A stretch of 64,000 nucleotides of DNA from UBA6985 sp946536225. GTDB lineage: Bacteria > Bacillota_I > Bacilli_A > RF39 > UBA660. Every line of letters begins with the position of its first letter. Position 1 is the stretch's first letter. The DNA lies in contig CAMNEE010000001.1 of the NCBI GenBank assembly GCA_946536225.1, forward strand, positions 677,730 through 741,729, given 5' to 3'. The notes beneath the pieces were generated by a model. It was not told the DNA's origin and ran no database searches. It was given only the letters and a program-made list of their open reading frames with translations. The translations under genes and the position numbers were made by a program. This document shows positions 43,820 through 52,806 of this stretch, piece by piece.

Positions 43820-46800
43820 TTACCTTACTACTACCTTTATACTATTTTTACCAATAAAAGTATTACCATCATATAAACTAAACTCGAACATATAAGAGTT
43901 CTTTTCAACATTTTCTTTAAATGATACTTGTGTATCACCCTTGGAAATACTTCCAATTGATTCATTTATATAATCACTTAAATTTACTTTTACGTACTCT
44001 TGATTAGTTCCATTTCTTTCTTTCTTTTTATATAAAGAAACTTCTATAGTTGGATTATCAATACTACTATTAATATTAAATTTAAATAGATCACTTGGAC
44101 TTACTATTCTTTTATTTGTATTTATAGTGAATCCATAGTTATTATTTTTGTTTTTATTTATAACAATCGGAATATCTAAACAACTATTACTTCTATATTT
44201 AACTACGTTGTTATAAGTTAATCCAAGACTCACCATTAAAGAGTTATTACCAGTAAGAAGACCACTGATGTCCTCACTTGTTTTAACAGTAAGTGTATCT
44301 TCCAAATCACTTAAATCATCTAGTTTAATAAGTGTTTTATTAGTATTATCTGGTGAATAACTATTAGACTTATAAATAAACTTAAGACTCTTATAATTAT
44401 TTTTATTAACTAATTTTCCATCTTTATCAATTACTTCAATAATAAGTGATTTATCTAAGTCTTCATAATTAGTATTTAAATATGTACTATTAAATGATGT
44501 ATTAAAAGTAATATTAGTTGTTGATTTAGAATTATAGTTTATAGTGTTGTTCCCTTTAGATGTAATACTTAAATTACTACTTGCATCATCAACTATACTA
44601 TTAAGTTTAAAACTAATTACATTACTAGTTAGTTCTTCTATAAGTCTATTTGCTTTAAAGTAAACACTATATTCTTTATTAGTTTCTTCTATATTTTTAA
44701 AATCAATTATTACATTAAAGTTATCTTTGTTAGAGTCATTTAAATAAGATTTATTACTTGTTAATCCTACTTCTTTAAAGATGTTTAAAGGAATTTCTTT
44801 TTTAGTATTTTCTTCTACATAATACTCATATATTTTATTATTTGTTAAATCACTTAGCACTATATGAGTGTTAAGAGGAAGAACTTCATTAGTAATAATA
44901 CTTCTTTCAAATCCATCTAATGTAATATCAGTATTATCAAGTGTAACATTAAAGTTAAGAGATGAATTATAAGTCATATTACTATTATAATTTAGGTTAC
45001 TACCTGATTTTAAATTTGTAATATTATATTTAGTATCAATAAAATGATCACTATTAAGATAAACTATATTAGAATCATTATCTTCTACTTTTGCATAAAC
45101 AACCGTGTCATCAGTTATATCAACTGGTTCTGTGTAAGTTATCCATGAGGTACTTTCTTCTAAACTATTAGAATCAAGGATTCTTTCACTTACTAAGTAC
45201 TCAATACTCTTAATATCATTTTTGCTGTATGCTTTGATTTCAAATTTTTTATTACTTAAGAATGAGTAAGTAGCCTTATGAATATCATCCCAGTTATAGC
45301 GATCAACAATAATACTTGCATATATATCATCTACATATAAATATACTCTATCTGTATTTAAGTAACTTACCTCATCATTATAATTAACTACTTTTACATA
45401 TAAAACATAAGCCCCGCGTTTATCAACTTCAATTGGACTATTATAATTAATCCAATCAACACTTTCCAAATTCTCTTTAGTAAGCTCATCAAGAGATAAA
45501 TAATAATATACTTCTTTAATTGCTTTATAGTCTTTTGTACTAACTAGTATGAAAGATAAATCTTCATCAAAACTCTTATAATTAAGATTTTCTTTAAAAG
45601 TATTCCAAATGTTATTATCTAAAATAATATTTACATATTTTGAGTTATCATAATCAAGCTTTGTCAAAGGAATATCATCATATATAAAGTCTTCACTATT
45701 AAATAAAACTTTTATTGCACTTTTGTTATAAGTTAAGAAGTCTTCATTAGGTATTTTATTATATGAATCATTTACTGATATAGTAGATTTTAAAGTACTA
45801 CCTAAAGCAGCAGTATTATATGCGTTATATGAACTATTTATATCAATATTTGAATCAATTATATTACTAACTAAACCTGATGAAGTATTTGTTAAATTTC
45901 CTTCATTATAAACATAGTTTAAAGAAGATGATGAAGATATAATTGTATCAACTATACCAGATGATACGTCTCCATTTATACTACCTAGGTTGTAAGAAGC
46001 AGATATATTAGAGTCTTTTGATATACCAAGTATACCTGATGCTATAATATTCTCTACATTTGCTCTATTAACAACATTTTCAAAGCTTGTATTATTTGCT
46101 TTTATAACTAGTCCTGCACTTATGTTTACATCATATGAATACTCATATTTTAAATTTGTAAGAGTAATCACGGAAGATGAAGAAACTCTAATATCAAATG
46201 GATTAATATTTGCTTCAAAGTTTTCACATGAATATGTTTTTCCATTGATAGTAAATGGAGAATCGCCTACACATGTACCACTTAAGATGAATGTATAATC
46301 ACTTGTAGCAGGTAGGTCAACATCAATATTAAGAGTATCATCTCCATCTAAAACTCGGTCACTTAGAGTATTACTTAGATAATAATCATACTTTTTACCA
46401 CTACTAAGAATACTACCATCAACTACCACATTATTAATGATGGCATTATTACTATTAAGAGATAACCCAGATGAACTATATTCACCATATATATAAGCAT
46501 TTTCAATTATTAAATTATTAACAGTTCCTGTTAAGCTCTCAAATAATGAGCTATTATCTCCTTTAATAAATAAACCATATATTGTGTGTCCTCCACCATT
46601 AAGGTTACCATTAAAAGATTTTAACATTTCAAACTCATTAATATCATCAACATAATTTTCATAAGAACTATCTTCATAGTATTTATAAGTATCTTCATCT
46701 AAATAATAAACTACATCATCTTTAATGTACTGGAAGTCCTCACCAACTTTAAAGAAACCTGCATTAAGAATAATATCATTAGTAATCTTAACATACTTAT

Positions 46801-47041
46801 CCGTATAGTCATCGTTTTTTAATGATTCCTTAAAATAAGCAAATTCACTTGCATTAGAAATAATATATGGAGCATCTTTAGTACCTGATCCACTATTAAA
46901 TGAGGAAGCAACAGTTCCATCCCATTCATTATTAATATAAGATTTAGAAGATACCAGTTTAGCTAGTGTAGGAATTATAACGCTAATAAAAAGAAAACTG
47001 CAAACTAATATAACGAATAAGATAATCTTTTTATTTTTCAT
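43820..47041 (-). CDS. Large SipW-type surface protein with beta-helix/GLUG-like repeats
   Basis: 1073 residues. Leader helix (IILFVILVCSFLFISVIIP) and TLAKLVSSKSY. Then a glycine/aspartate-rich stretch typical of GLUG-type beta-helix proteins: WDGTVASSFNSGSGTKDAPY, FNGNLNGGGHTIYGLFIKGD, LTGTVNNLIIENAYIYG, NNAIINNVVVDGSI. The second half has several beta-sandwich-like segments (VLYVKVVNYNDEVSYLN; IVYAKVEDNDSNIVYLNSDH). It would be a large tip or adhesion protein of the filament system. ATG 47041 is preferred over an ATG three bases upstream, since GGGTGAG is six bases from it. Confidence 0.75.
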   Translation of the reverse strand: MKNKKIILFVILVCSFLFISVIIPTLAKLVSSKSYINNEWDGTVASSFNSGSGTKDAPYIISNASEFAYFKESLKNDDYTDKYVKITNDIILNAGFFKVGEDFQYIKDDVVYYLDEDTYKYYEDSSYENYVDDINEFEMLKSFNGNLNGGGHTIYGLFIKGDNSSLFESLTGTVNNLIIENAYIYGEYSSSGLSLNSNNAIINNVVVDGSILSSGKKYDYYLSNTLSDRVLDGDDTLNIDVDLPATSDYTFILSGTCVGDSPFTINGKTYSCENFEANINPFDIRVSSSSVITLTNLKYEYSYDVNISAGLVIKANNTSFENVVNRANVENIIASGILGISKDSNISASYNLGSINGDVSSGIVDTIISSSSSLNYVYNEGNLTNTSSGLVSNIIDSNIDINSSYNAYNTAALGSTLKSTISVNDSYNKIPNEDFLTYNKSAIKVLFNSEDFIYDDIPLTKLDYDNSKYVNIILDNNIWNTFKENLNYKSFDEDLSFILVSTKDYKAIKEVYYYLSLDELTKENLESVDWINYNSPIEVDKRGAYVLYVKVVNYNDEVSYLNTDRVYLYVDDIYASIIVDRYNWDDIHKATYSFLSNKKFEIKAYSKNDIKSIEYLVSERILDSNSLEESTSWITYTEPVDITDDTVVYAKVEDNDSNIVYLNSDHFIDTKYNITNLKSGSNLNYNSNMTYNSSLNFNVTLDNTDITLDGFERSIITNEVLPLNTHIVLSDLTNNKIYEYYVEENTKKEIPLNIFKEVGLTSNKSYLNDSNKDNFNVIIDFKNIEETNKEYSVYFKANRLIEELTSNVISFKLNSIVDDASSNLSITSKGNNTINYNSKSTTNITFNTSFNSTYLNTNYEDLDKSLIIEVIDKDGKLVNKNNYKSLKFIYKSNSYSPDNTNKTLIKLDDLSDLEDTLTVKTSEDISGLLTGNNSLMVSLGLTYNNVVKYRSNSCLDIPIVINKNKNNNYGFTINTNKRIVSPSDLFKFNINSSIDNPTIEVSLYKKKERNGTNQEYVKVNLSDYINESIGSISKGDTQVSFKENVEKNSYMFEFSLYDGNTFIGKNSIKVVVR

Positions 47042-47097
47042 CATGTACTCACCCACTTAGCTGGTCACTATTATTAGGTTTATTATATCATAACATC

Positions 47098-47121
47098 AAA
47101 AAAAAGGCATTATTGTGCCTT
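47098..47121 (-). terminator. Hairpin terminator after the helical protein gene
   Basis: Six-bp stem AAGGCA/TGCCTT followed by eight U on the minus strand; overlaps the stop codon. It may reduce expression of the genes below 47 kb. Confidence 0.8.
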
Positions 47122-48696
47122 CATTTTTTCAATAATTTTGTTTGCATTTACTATAAACCAAATTTTCTCAACTGTAGTATTACTTTCGTTTATTTTATAT
47201 ATACGAGTAATTAAATCTATCTTGTTTTTTAAAGCACTTAAATTATCTGGAGTTATATCATCTTCAGTAATTAGTAAGTTATTTAATTTATACTTGTTAG
47301 CTATAATTCTTGGAATATTATTTTGTTCAAAAACTGGTAATCCTTTAACAATTAAGTTTGTAGGGTTTTTAGCAAATTCATCAAAAATATCGCTTTGTTT
47401 AATTACTTCATTATAATTATTTATTTCATATACTTTTTGAATAGTTATTTTCTTAAAGTAATCAAAACTTAAGAATAATTCAAGTACATCTGATACTGTC
47501 ATGTTTGGATTAAGTATAGATAATACTCTAGATTTAAAGAATTCATCATCATATTTTCTATAAAGATCTCTTAGTTTTTGAGTAACATTAATAGATTCCA
47601 TCTTTAAGTTCTTATCTTTATTACCTCTTGCAATCTTAGAGTTAATTTTAGCAAGATAAGATTCGTCTTTTTTAATTGATGATGCAATACTCTTTAATTC
47701 TGATGAATTATTACTCTTCTTATCTTTTAAATCTTCATAGTCTTTTTTGAAAGACTCAATAATTGGAAGAATACTTAGATATCCCTCATATTCTTCTAGA
47801 TTAAAAGATAATTTATTTAGTAGGCTACATATTACTTTCATATTATCTTTGTCGTTTATATCAACACTTTCGGATAAGAATGAAGAATATGCAGACTTTC
47901 TGAATTTAGATGATTCTAAGTATTGAGAAATATCAAATTCTTTGTTTATTGCTTTATTAACAATATCTGATACGTTTTCATCACTTAAGTGTTTTTTTTC
48001 TAAATATGCAGATTTTAATTCTTCAATACATTTACTATAACTAGAAATATCATATTCTTTAATATAAGATTTTCTAATCTTAGCTATATAATTCTCAAAC
48101 TTTCTCATATTCTTTTTTATTAGTTTACGGAAGTTTATTTCTATATGACTAATTATATCTGGATTAACCCAATAGATTTCTTCAAATGTAGCATTTAAAT
48201 CATCTTGAGTTTTAACTCCATCTCTTACACTTAAGAATACATCCATGTATCTATGAACATAATAATTATATTTAAAATCTTTAGAATCTAGATTTATTCC
48301 AGCTGATGCGAATCTATCAATAAACTCATTAATAAGATTATCTATTGAATCAAAGTTAAATACATAGTAATTACTCATTCTATAAAGTAAACCATCAAAT
48401 CCCATTTTCTCATAACTAGTATTAAGAGGATTTAATATATTTCTACCTTTTTCTAATACTTCTATTCTCTTATTAACTTTAGATAGATCTTTTTTCACTT
48501 CAGGAACATTTAAAGCTTTCTTCTTAGCTTTAATATAATTAAATACACTTTCTCTATAAGATGTATATTTTTCAATGATTTCATCTATTGAAGAATTATA
48601 CTTTTTTATATTTGTTTTTGTTTTAGTAGGAAGTGAAGATAAAAATGTTTTTTTAACTTCAACATCGTTACTAACAAAGTCTAGGAAATTACGCAT
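47110..48696 (-). CDS. Cytosolic helical protein of the filament operon, 528 residues
   Basis: No signal peptide. The protein is rich in Lys, Asn, Ser and Glu and strongly helical, with coiled-coil segments around 50-85 and 325-370 (KKSNNSSELKSIASSIKKDE). No enzyme motif is visible. The start codon at 48696 has AAGGAAG six bases upstream; an ATG six bases further up abuts that site. It overlaps the stop of the 46-residue gene by eight bases, so the two are translationally coupled. A cytosolic scaffold or regulator of export is possible but not shown. Confidence 0.65.
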   Translation of the reverse strand: MRNFLDFVSNDVEVKKTFLSSLPTKTKTNIKKYNSSIDEIIEKYTSYRESVFNYIKAKKKALNVPEVKKDLSKVNKRIEVLEKGRNILNPLNTSYEKMGFDGLLYRMSNYYVFNFDSIDNLINEFIDRFASAGINLDSKDFKYNYYVHRYMDVFLSVRDGVKTQDDLNATFEEIYWVNPDIISHIEINFRKLIKKNMRKFENYIAKIRKSYIKEYDISSYSKCIEELKSAYLEKKHLSDENVSDIVNKAINKEFDISQYLESSKFRKSAYSSFLSESVDINDKDNMKVICSLLNKLSFNLEEYEGYLSILPIIESFKKDYEDLKDKKSNNSSELKSIASSIKKDESYLAKINSKIARGNKDKNLKMESINVTQKLRDLYRKYDDEFFKSRVLSILNPNMTVSDVLELFLSFDYFKKITIQKVYEINNYNEVIKQSDIFDEFAKNPTNLIVKGLPVFEQNNIPRIIANKYKLNNLLITEDDITPDNLSALKNKIDLITRIYKINESNTTVEKIWFIVNANKIIEKMKAQ

Positions 48697-48829
48697 TTTC
48701 ATCTTCCTTTTCTACTTCTATTTTACTGTCATTAAGATATTGAATAAATGAATCAATATCATTAAAAACTTCTATTAATTCTTCTAATGAAAGAAGAGAT
48801 AAATCAAAATCAACTTTTTCATTTAACAT
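48689..48829 (-). CDS. 46-residue acidic small protein of the filament operon
   Basis: ATG 48829 has a good ribosome site (AAGGGAG, eight bases upstream). The protein (start MLNEKVDFDLSLLSLEELIE) is acidic and helical, with a Leu-rich first half. Its end overlaps the next gene. It is probably a partner of the helical 528-residue protein or an export adaptor. An in-frame extension to 48910 lies inside the preceding coding region and lacks a ribosome site. Confidence 0.55.
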   Translation of the reverse strand: MLNEKVDFDLSLLSLEELIEVFNDIDSFIQYLNDSKIEVEKEDENA

Positions 48830-48845
48830 AAAAACGCTCCCTTCA

Positions 48846-49982
48846 TTAATTGAATGCTTGATATCCATTTGTATCTTTAATGAAATTGATATCAACATAT
48901 ATATCAGCACCTGTAGAATCTGTTTCTAAACTATCAATATCTTGTCCTTCAATCCATAAATAAACACGAGCTTTTGTAATACCATCAGGTACTGTAAATA
49001 GAGGATTATCAAAGTCTCTTTCTTTTATAGTATTTTGAAGAGCAAAATAATTTAGGTCAAGTTTACTTGATCCAGAGATATTATCTTCAACGTAGATTGG
49101 TCCACCAGCTTTTATCATTGCAAATGTTGGGAATTCTTCTTCGTCTTTTAGATCAAGATCATACTTAGCTGCCCTTTCTCTAGAAAGCATTGTATGTGCT
49201 GTACTATTAGGTTCAAATATAATCGATTTGCAATCGTGATTACATTGTAAGTTTTGAATTGTTTTAGGATCTGCATCTAAAGGAGCAGTACCAACTTTAA
49301 CAATTCCAATTCTTAAAGAATTAACTAGTCCTTGCATTTCATCACCAGAGTCTGATGTCATATACGCTGTTGTTCCTTCATCAAAGTAAAGGTTATCAGC
49401 AATTGGTGAACCAGTTTCATTTTTAAAGAATATATCAAAAGCTATATAGTAATTAAATGATCTAGGTTTTGTATCAACAACCTTCATCGTATTAATAAAT
49501 CCATGAGTCTTTTGCTTATTCTTATATCTAACTCCTGATGATGAAAATATATCAAAGAAGTATGAATTATTATCACTTATTCCATTTGATGAAACTGGTG
49601 TAAGACCAACTGCAGCCCATTGATTAACGTGATTTGGATAAGTTTTTGTTAAATCATTTATCAATGTATCACGTGATATTTCAATCGCTGTATCAAAGTT
49701 TATTCCATCAAAAGAAATAGAAAGACCACTATTCCTTGATACTATCATATTAAATTCTTTAATCTTAACGTTTAATGACGTAGAAAACCATGCGTATGAA
49801 GAAAATATTAATAATACACCTATCATAAAAATAACAAAAATAGTTACATTTCTTTGAGTAAATATTCTGTTAAATAAGGAAATTTGTTGTTTTTTAACAA
49901 CTTTTCTTTTACTTGTTTTTTTACTTTTATTTGTTCTTTTAATATTTCTTGATGCGCCTTTAACTACCTTTTTATTAGCCAT
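48846..49982 (-). CDS. SipW-type filament protein with basic N-terminus, WIEGQD family
   Basis: 378 residues. A long Lys/Arg tail of about 40 residues in the cytosol precedes the helix (46-63) and SYAWFSTSLN, the processing site. The exported part shares with the two paralogues upstream the block VYLWIEGQDIDS near the C-terminus and a VNSLRIGIVKVG segment in the middle (NSVRVGFAQIG in the others), so it is the same family though more divergent. Ribosome site AAAGGTG. A hairpin separates it from the 458-residue gene. Confidence 0.75.
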   Translation of the reverse strand: MANKKVVKGASRNIKRTNKSKKTSKRKVVKKQQISLFNRIFTQRNVTIFVIFMIGVLLIFSSYAWFSTSLNVKIKEFNMIVSRNSGLSISFDGINFDTAIEISRDTLINDLTKTYPNHVNQWAAVGLTPVSSNGISDNNSYFFDIFSSSGVRYKNKQKTHGFINTMKVVDTKPRSFNYYIAFDIFFKNETGSPIADNLYFDEGTTAYMTSDSGDEMQGLVNSLRIGIVKVGTAPLDADPKTIQNLQCNHDCKSIIFEPNSTAHTMLSRERAAKYDLDLKDEEEFPTFAMIKAGGPIYVEDNISGSSKLDLNYFALQNTIKERDFDNPLFTVPDGITKARVYLWIEGQDIDSLETDSTGADIYVDINFIKDTNGYQAFN

Positions 49983-50007
49983 ATGACCACACCTTTAAAT
50001 AAGATAA

Positions 50008-50034
50008 ATGAAGAGTAAAAAACTTACTCTTCAT
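50008..50034 (-). terminator. Intercistronic hairpin without U-run
   Basis: Perfect 11-bp stem ATGAAGAGTAA/TTACTCTTCAT between the 458- and 378-residue genes. The absence of a U-run suggests RNA stabilisation or processing rather than full termination. Confidence 0.55.
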
Positions 50035-50065
50035 TCATACCTTTTCTAGATAAACTAGTTAATTA

Positions 50066-51442
50066 TTATCCTTCATTAGTTTGTGATGAAGTTGTAGTTT
50101 TTGGAGTGATATCTGTAGATGGTCCATCGTATTCGATATCATCTTCAGTAAATCTTTCCTTAGTAAATCCGAAGTTAACTGAGATCTTCTTTCCTAATGA
50201 TGCGAAATCATAGTTATCAATATCTTGTCCTTCAATCCAAATATAAACTCTTACTTTAGTAATACTATTTGGAGCTAAAGTCATGAATGTTGGTCTAGAA
50301 GTACCAGTTAAGTTCTTCATTGTATCTGTGAAGTATGGGAAATCAACTAACTTGTAATCTGCACGAGCAGCTAGTTTAGCAGCTTCAGCAGCAGTAGCTG
50401 ATTCAGCATCTAATGTTTGTTTTAGAGATGTATCATTTAAGTTAACTGCAGTATTATAAGCATTGTATGCAACACTGTTAGCTAAATAAGTGTTATATTG
50501 TTCACCATCATAAATATCAACATTATCTCCAATACCAATTACTCTACTGATTGCATAAGTTTTGTTGCTTGTTCCATCAACAACACCGCTACATTTATCA
50601 GCATTATAAGATGATGCTAAAGTTAAATTTTCTCCATCTTCTTTTCTAGTATTACAACTAGTTTCATACCAACTGATAGCATTGTTTACGTGTTTAGTAT
50701 CATTTGGTTCCCAAATTTGAGCTTGACGGCAAATACCAGTTACTTGAGCTTGATCAGTTCCAGCAGCTACATTTGTACAAGTAATATTAGTAATATTATC
50801 AGTTGATGCAACACCTGGAGTAGCTTCTACTCTACCAATTTGAGCAAAACCAACTCTTACTGAGTTTTCAATACCAGTTCCAGCAACACCACCACTTGAT
50901 GCAACTTTAACTTCTGAGTTAGTTGTTAAGAAGATATCTTCTTCATTTAATACATTATTTTCTGTATAGTATTCACTTCCTGAGATATTCTTAATGAATA
51001 AATCGAATGCAACATATCCGTCACCTTCAATGAATCCATTTTTTCCTTCTTCAGTTTTGTCATAGTTATGAACACGGCTAGCTAATAATCTAAATCCACC
51101 TTTAGTAGTAGCTAAACTACCCTTTTCATAAAGTTGTAATCTTGAAACAGTAGAATCAATATCACCAACAGTAGAAACAGGAATAAGGCCATTAGGTGCC
51201 CATGTATTAGTATTTCCTGTGTATGGAGTTGCATTCTTTGCATCTAATTCATAAGACCAATTCTCACCATCCATAGATAAGAATAAACCTTCAGTTGTAG
51301 CAATTTCTACATCGAATGAAGAAACATTAACAGTTTTCATACCAACGAACCATGCATATGTTCCAACACCAATTAAAATAGCACAAAGAAAGCAAATAAC
51401 AACAAGATTTCTTATTTTTCTATTTTTTCTGTTATTTTTCAT
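50066..51442 (-). CDS. SipW-type filament protein, major-subunit candidate A
   Basis: 458 residues. Leader helix about 12-27 and GTYAWFVGMKTVNVSSFDVE, a classic SipW-dependent cleavage region. The mature part shares long blocks with the next gene upstream: GGVAGTGIENSVRVGFAQIG, WEPNDTKHVNNAISWYETSC and the C-terminal VRVYIWIEGQDIDNYDFASL. Four or more Cys in similar places suggest conserved disulfides. TasA-type domain and acidic surface; by length and order it is a candidate main fibre subunit. Ribosome site AGAAAGGAA. Confidence 0.8.
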   Translation of the reverse strand: MKNNRKNRKIRNLVVICFLCAILIGVGTYAWFVGMKTVNVSSFDVEIATTEGLFLSMDGENWSYELDAKNATPYTGNTNTWAPNGLIPVSTVGDIDSTVSRLQLYEKGSLATTKGGFRLLASRVHNYDKTEEGKNGFIEGDGYVAFDLFIKNISGSEYYTENNVLNEEDIFLTTNSEVKVASSGGVAGTGIENSVRVGFAQIGRVEATPGVASTDNITNITCTNVAAGTDQAQVTGICRQAQIWEPNDTKHVNNAISWYETSCNTRKEDGENLTLASSYNADKCSGVVDGTSNKTYAISRVIGIGDNVDIYDGEQYNTYLANSVAYNAYNTAVNLNDTSLKQTLDAESATAAEAAKLAARADYKLVDFPYFTDTMKNLTGTSRPTFMTLAPNSITKVRVYIWIEGQDIDNYDFASLGKKISVNFGFTKERFTEDDIEYDGPSTDITPKTTTSSQTNEG

Positions 51443-51468
51443 AATTGTTCCTTTCTTTGTTTAATGAT

Positions 51469-51492
51469 GCAAGAGTATAAAAATACTCCTGC
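51469..51492 (-). terminator. Intercistronic hairpin between the two major-subunit candidates
   Basis: Arms GCAAGAGTAT/ATACTCCTGC with a four-base loop; no U-run. Probably an RNA-processing or stabilising element, like the hairpin at 50008. Confidence 0.5.
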
Positions 51493-51511
51493 ATATTAAA
51501 CGATGTTTTTA

Positions 51512-52792
51512 TTATTCTCCAGCTTTTGTAGTTGTTGAATATTGGTAAGCTGGGTGACTAGCTTTAACTACGTCTGATGGAAGATCAGCTCCTTCTGGAT
51601 TTTCATAATTAAAGTCTTCGTCATAGAATCTTTCTTTAGATAGACCAAATGCAACTGATATTTTCTTTCCTAATGAAGCAAAGTCATAGTTATCAACATC
51701 TTGGCCTTCGATCCAAATGTATACTCTTACTTTAGTAATACTGTTTGGTGCTAAAGTAATGAATGTTGGACGATTTACTCCAGTTAATGATTTTTCTGAG
51801 TCTGTGAAATAATCATAAGCAAATAATTTACCTGCTTGAGCTGTATCTGAGATACTAGCTGTATAACCATTGTAATCAGTTCCATCGTATACATCTACTT
51901 GGTCTCTATAGTCAATAACACCACTAATAGCGTTAGTTTGTACATATAGTCCATCTGTTAATGTATTACAAGCGCCATCGTATGATGCTGCTTGTGTTAA
52001 ATCAGCACCACTTCTCTTCTTACAAGAAGTTGTATACCAATTGATTGCATTTTGTACGTGATTTTTATCATTTGGTTCCCAAATTTGTGCAGAACGGTCA
52101 GCACAAATTCCAGTAACTTTTGCATCAGAACTACAAGTAATACCAGTAATTACTGATTGAGTTGTTTCAGTAGCTTCTACTCTACCGATTTGAGCGAAAC
52201 CAACTCTAACTGAGTTTTCAATACCAGTTCCTGCAACACCACCGTTTGTAGAAACTTTAACTGCTGAATCAGGAGTTAAATAAATTGGTTCCTCATTTAA
52301 TACGTTTAAGTCTTTATAGTATTCTTTACCTGAAAGGTTTTTAACGAATAAATCAAAAGCAACGTATCCATCTTGTTCAAGTTGACCTTCAGCTGTATTA
52401 CCAACTTGACTAGCCATAATTCTAAAACCACCTGGTGTAGTAGCAAAACTTCCCTTTTCATACATGATCATTCTAGATGCATCTGTATCAATGATACCTA
52501 CAGATGATACTGGAACTAATCCACTTCCACCCCAGCTGTTTGTATTATTAGATTCATTTACTTCTTGGAAGTTTTCTTGATTAATAGAAACTGTATCTGA
52601 CCAAGAAATACCATCTAATGATAATGATAAGCCATCGATTGCTGCTATTTCAACATCGAAGCTTGAAACATTAACTGTTTTCATACCAACGAACCATGCG
52701 TATGATCCTGCGGTTAAGATTAATGCCATAATTGTGCATATAAAAAATAGACGTCTAGTTTTTCTAATATGCATGCTGTGTTTCTTTTTCAT
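51512..52792 (-). CDS. SipW-type filament protein, major-subunit candidate B
   Basis: 426 residues. Basic N-terminus, helix about 15-29, then GSYAWFVGMKTVNVSSFDVE. It is a clear paralogue of the 458-residue protein: same leader, GGVAGTGIENSVRVGFAQIG, WEPNDKNHVQNAINWYTTSC, RPTFITLAPNSITKVRVYIW and the WIEGQDVDNYD block. Differences cluster in loops. The pair arose by duplication and could form heteropolymers or be alternated. Second gene after the strong promoter. Confidence 0.8.
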   Translation of the reverse strand: MKKKHSMHIRKTRRLFFICTIMALILTAGSYAWFVGMKTVNVSSFDVEIAAIDGLSLSLDGISWSDTVSINQENFQEVNESNNTNSWGGSGLVPVSSVGIIDTDASRMIMYEKGSFATTPGGFRIMASQVGNTAEGQLEQDGYVAFDLFVKNLSGKEYYKDLNVLNEEPIYLTPDSAVKVSTNGGVAGTGIENSVRVGFAQIGRVEATETTQSVITGITCSSDAKVTGICADRSAQIWEPNDKNHVQNAINWYTTSCKKRSGADLTQAASYDGACNTLTDGLYVQTNAISGVIDYRDQVDVYDGTDYNGYTASISDTAQAGKLFAYDYFTDSEKSLTGVNRPTFITLAPNSITKVRVYIWIEGQDVDNYDFASLGKKISVAFGLSKERFYDEDFNYENPEGADLPSDVVKASHPAYQYSTTTKAGE

Positions 52793-52806
52793 GTTTTGTC
52801 CTCTTT

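Noticed and set aside
48830..48910. Longer form of the 46-residue gene
   Set aside because: The extension lies mostly inside the coding region of the preceding gene and has no ribosome site, while AAGGGAG precedes ATG 48829.
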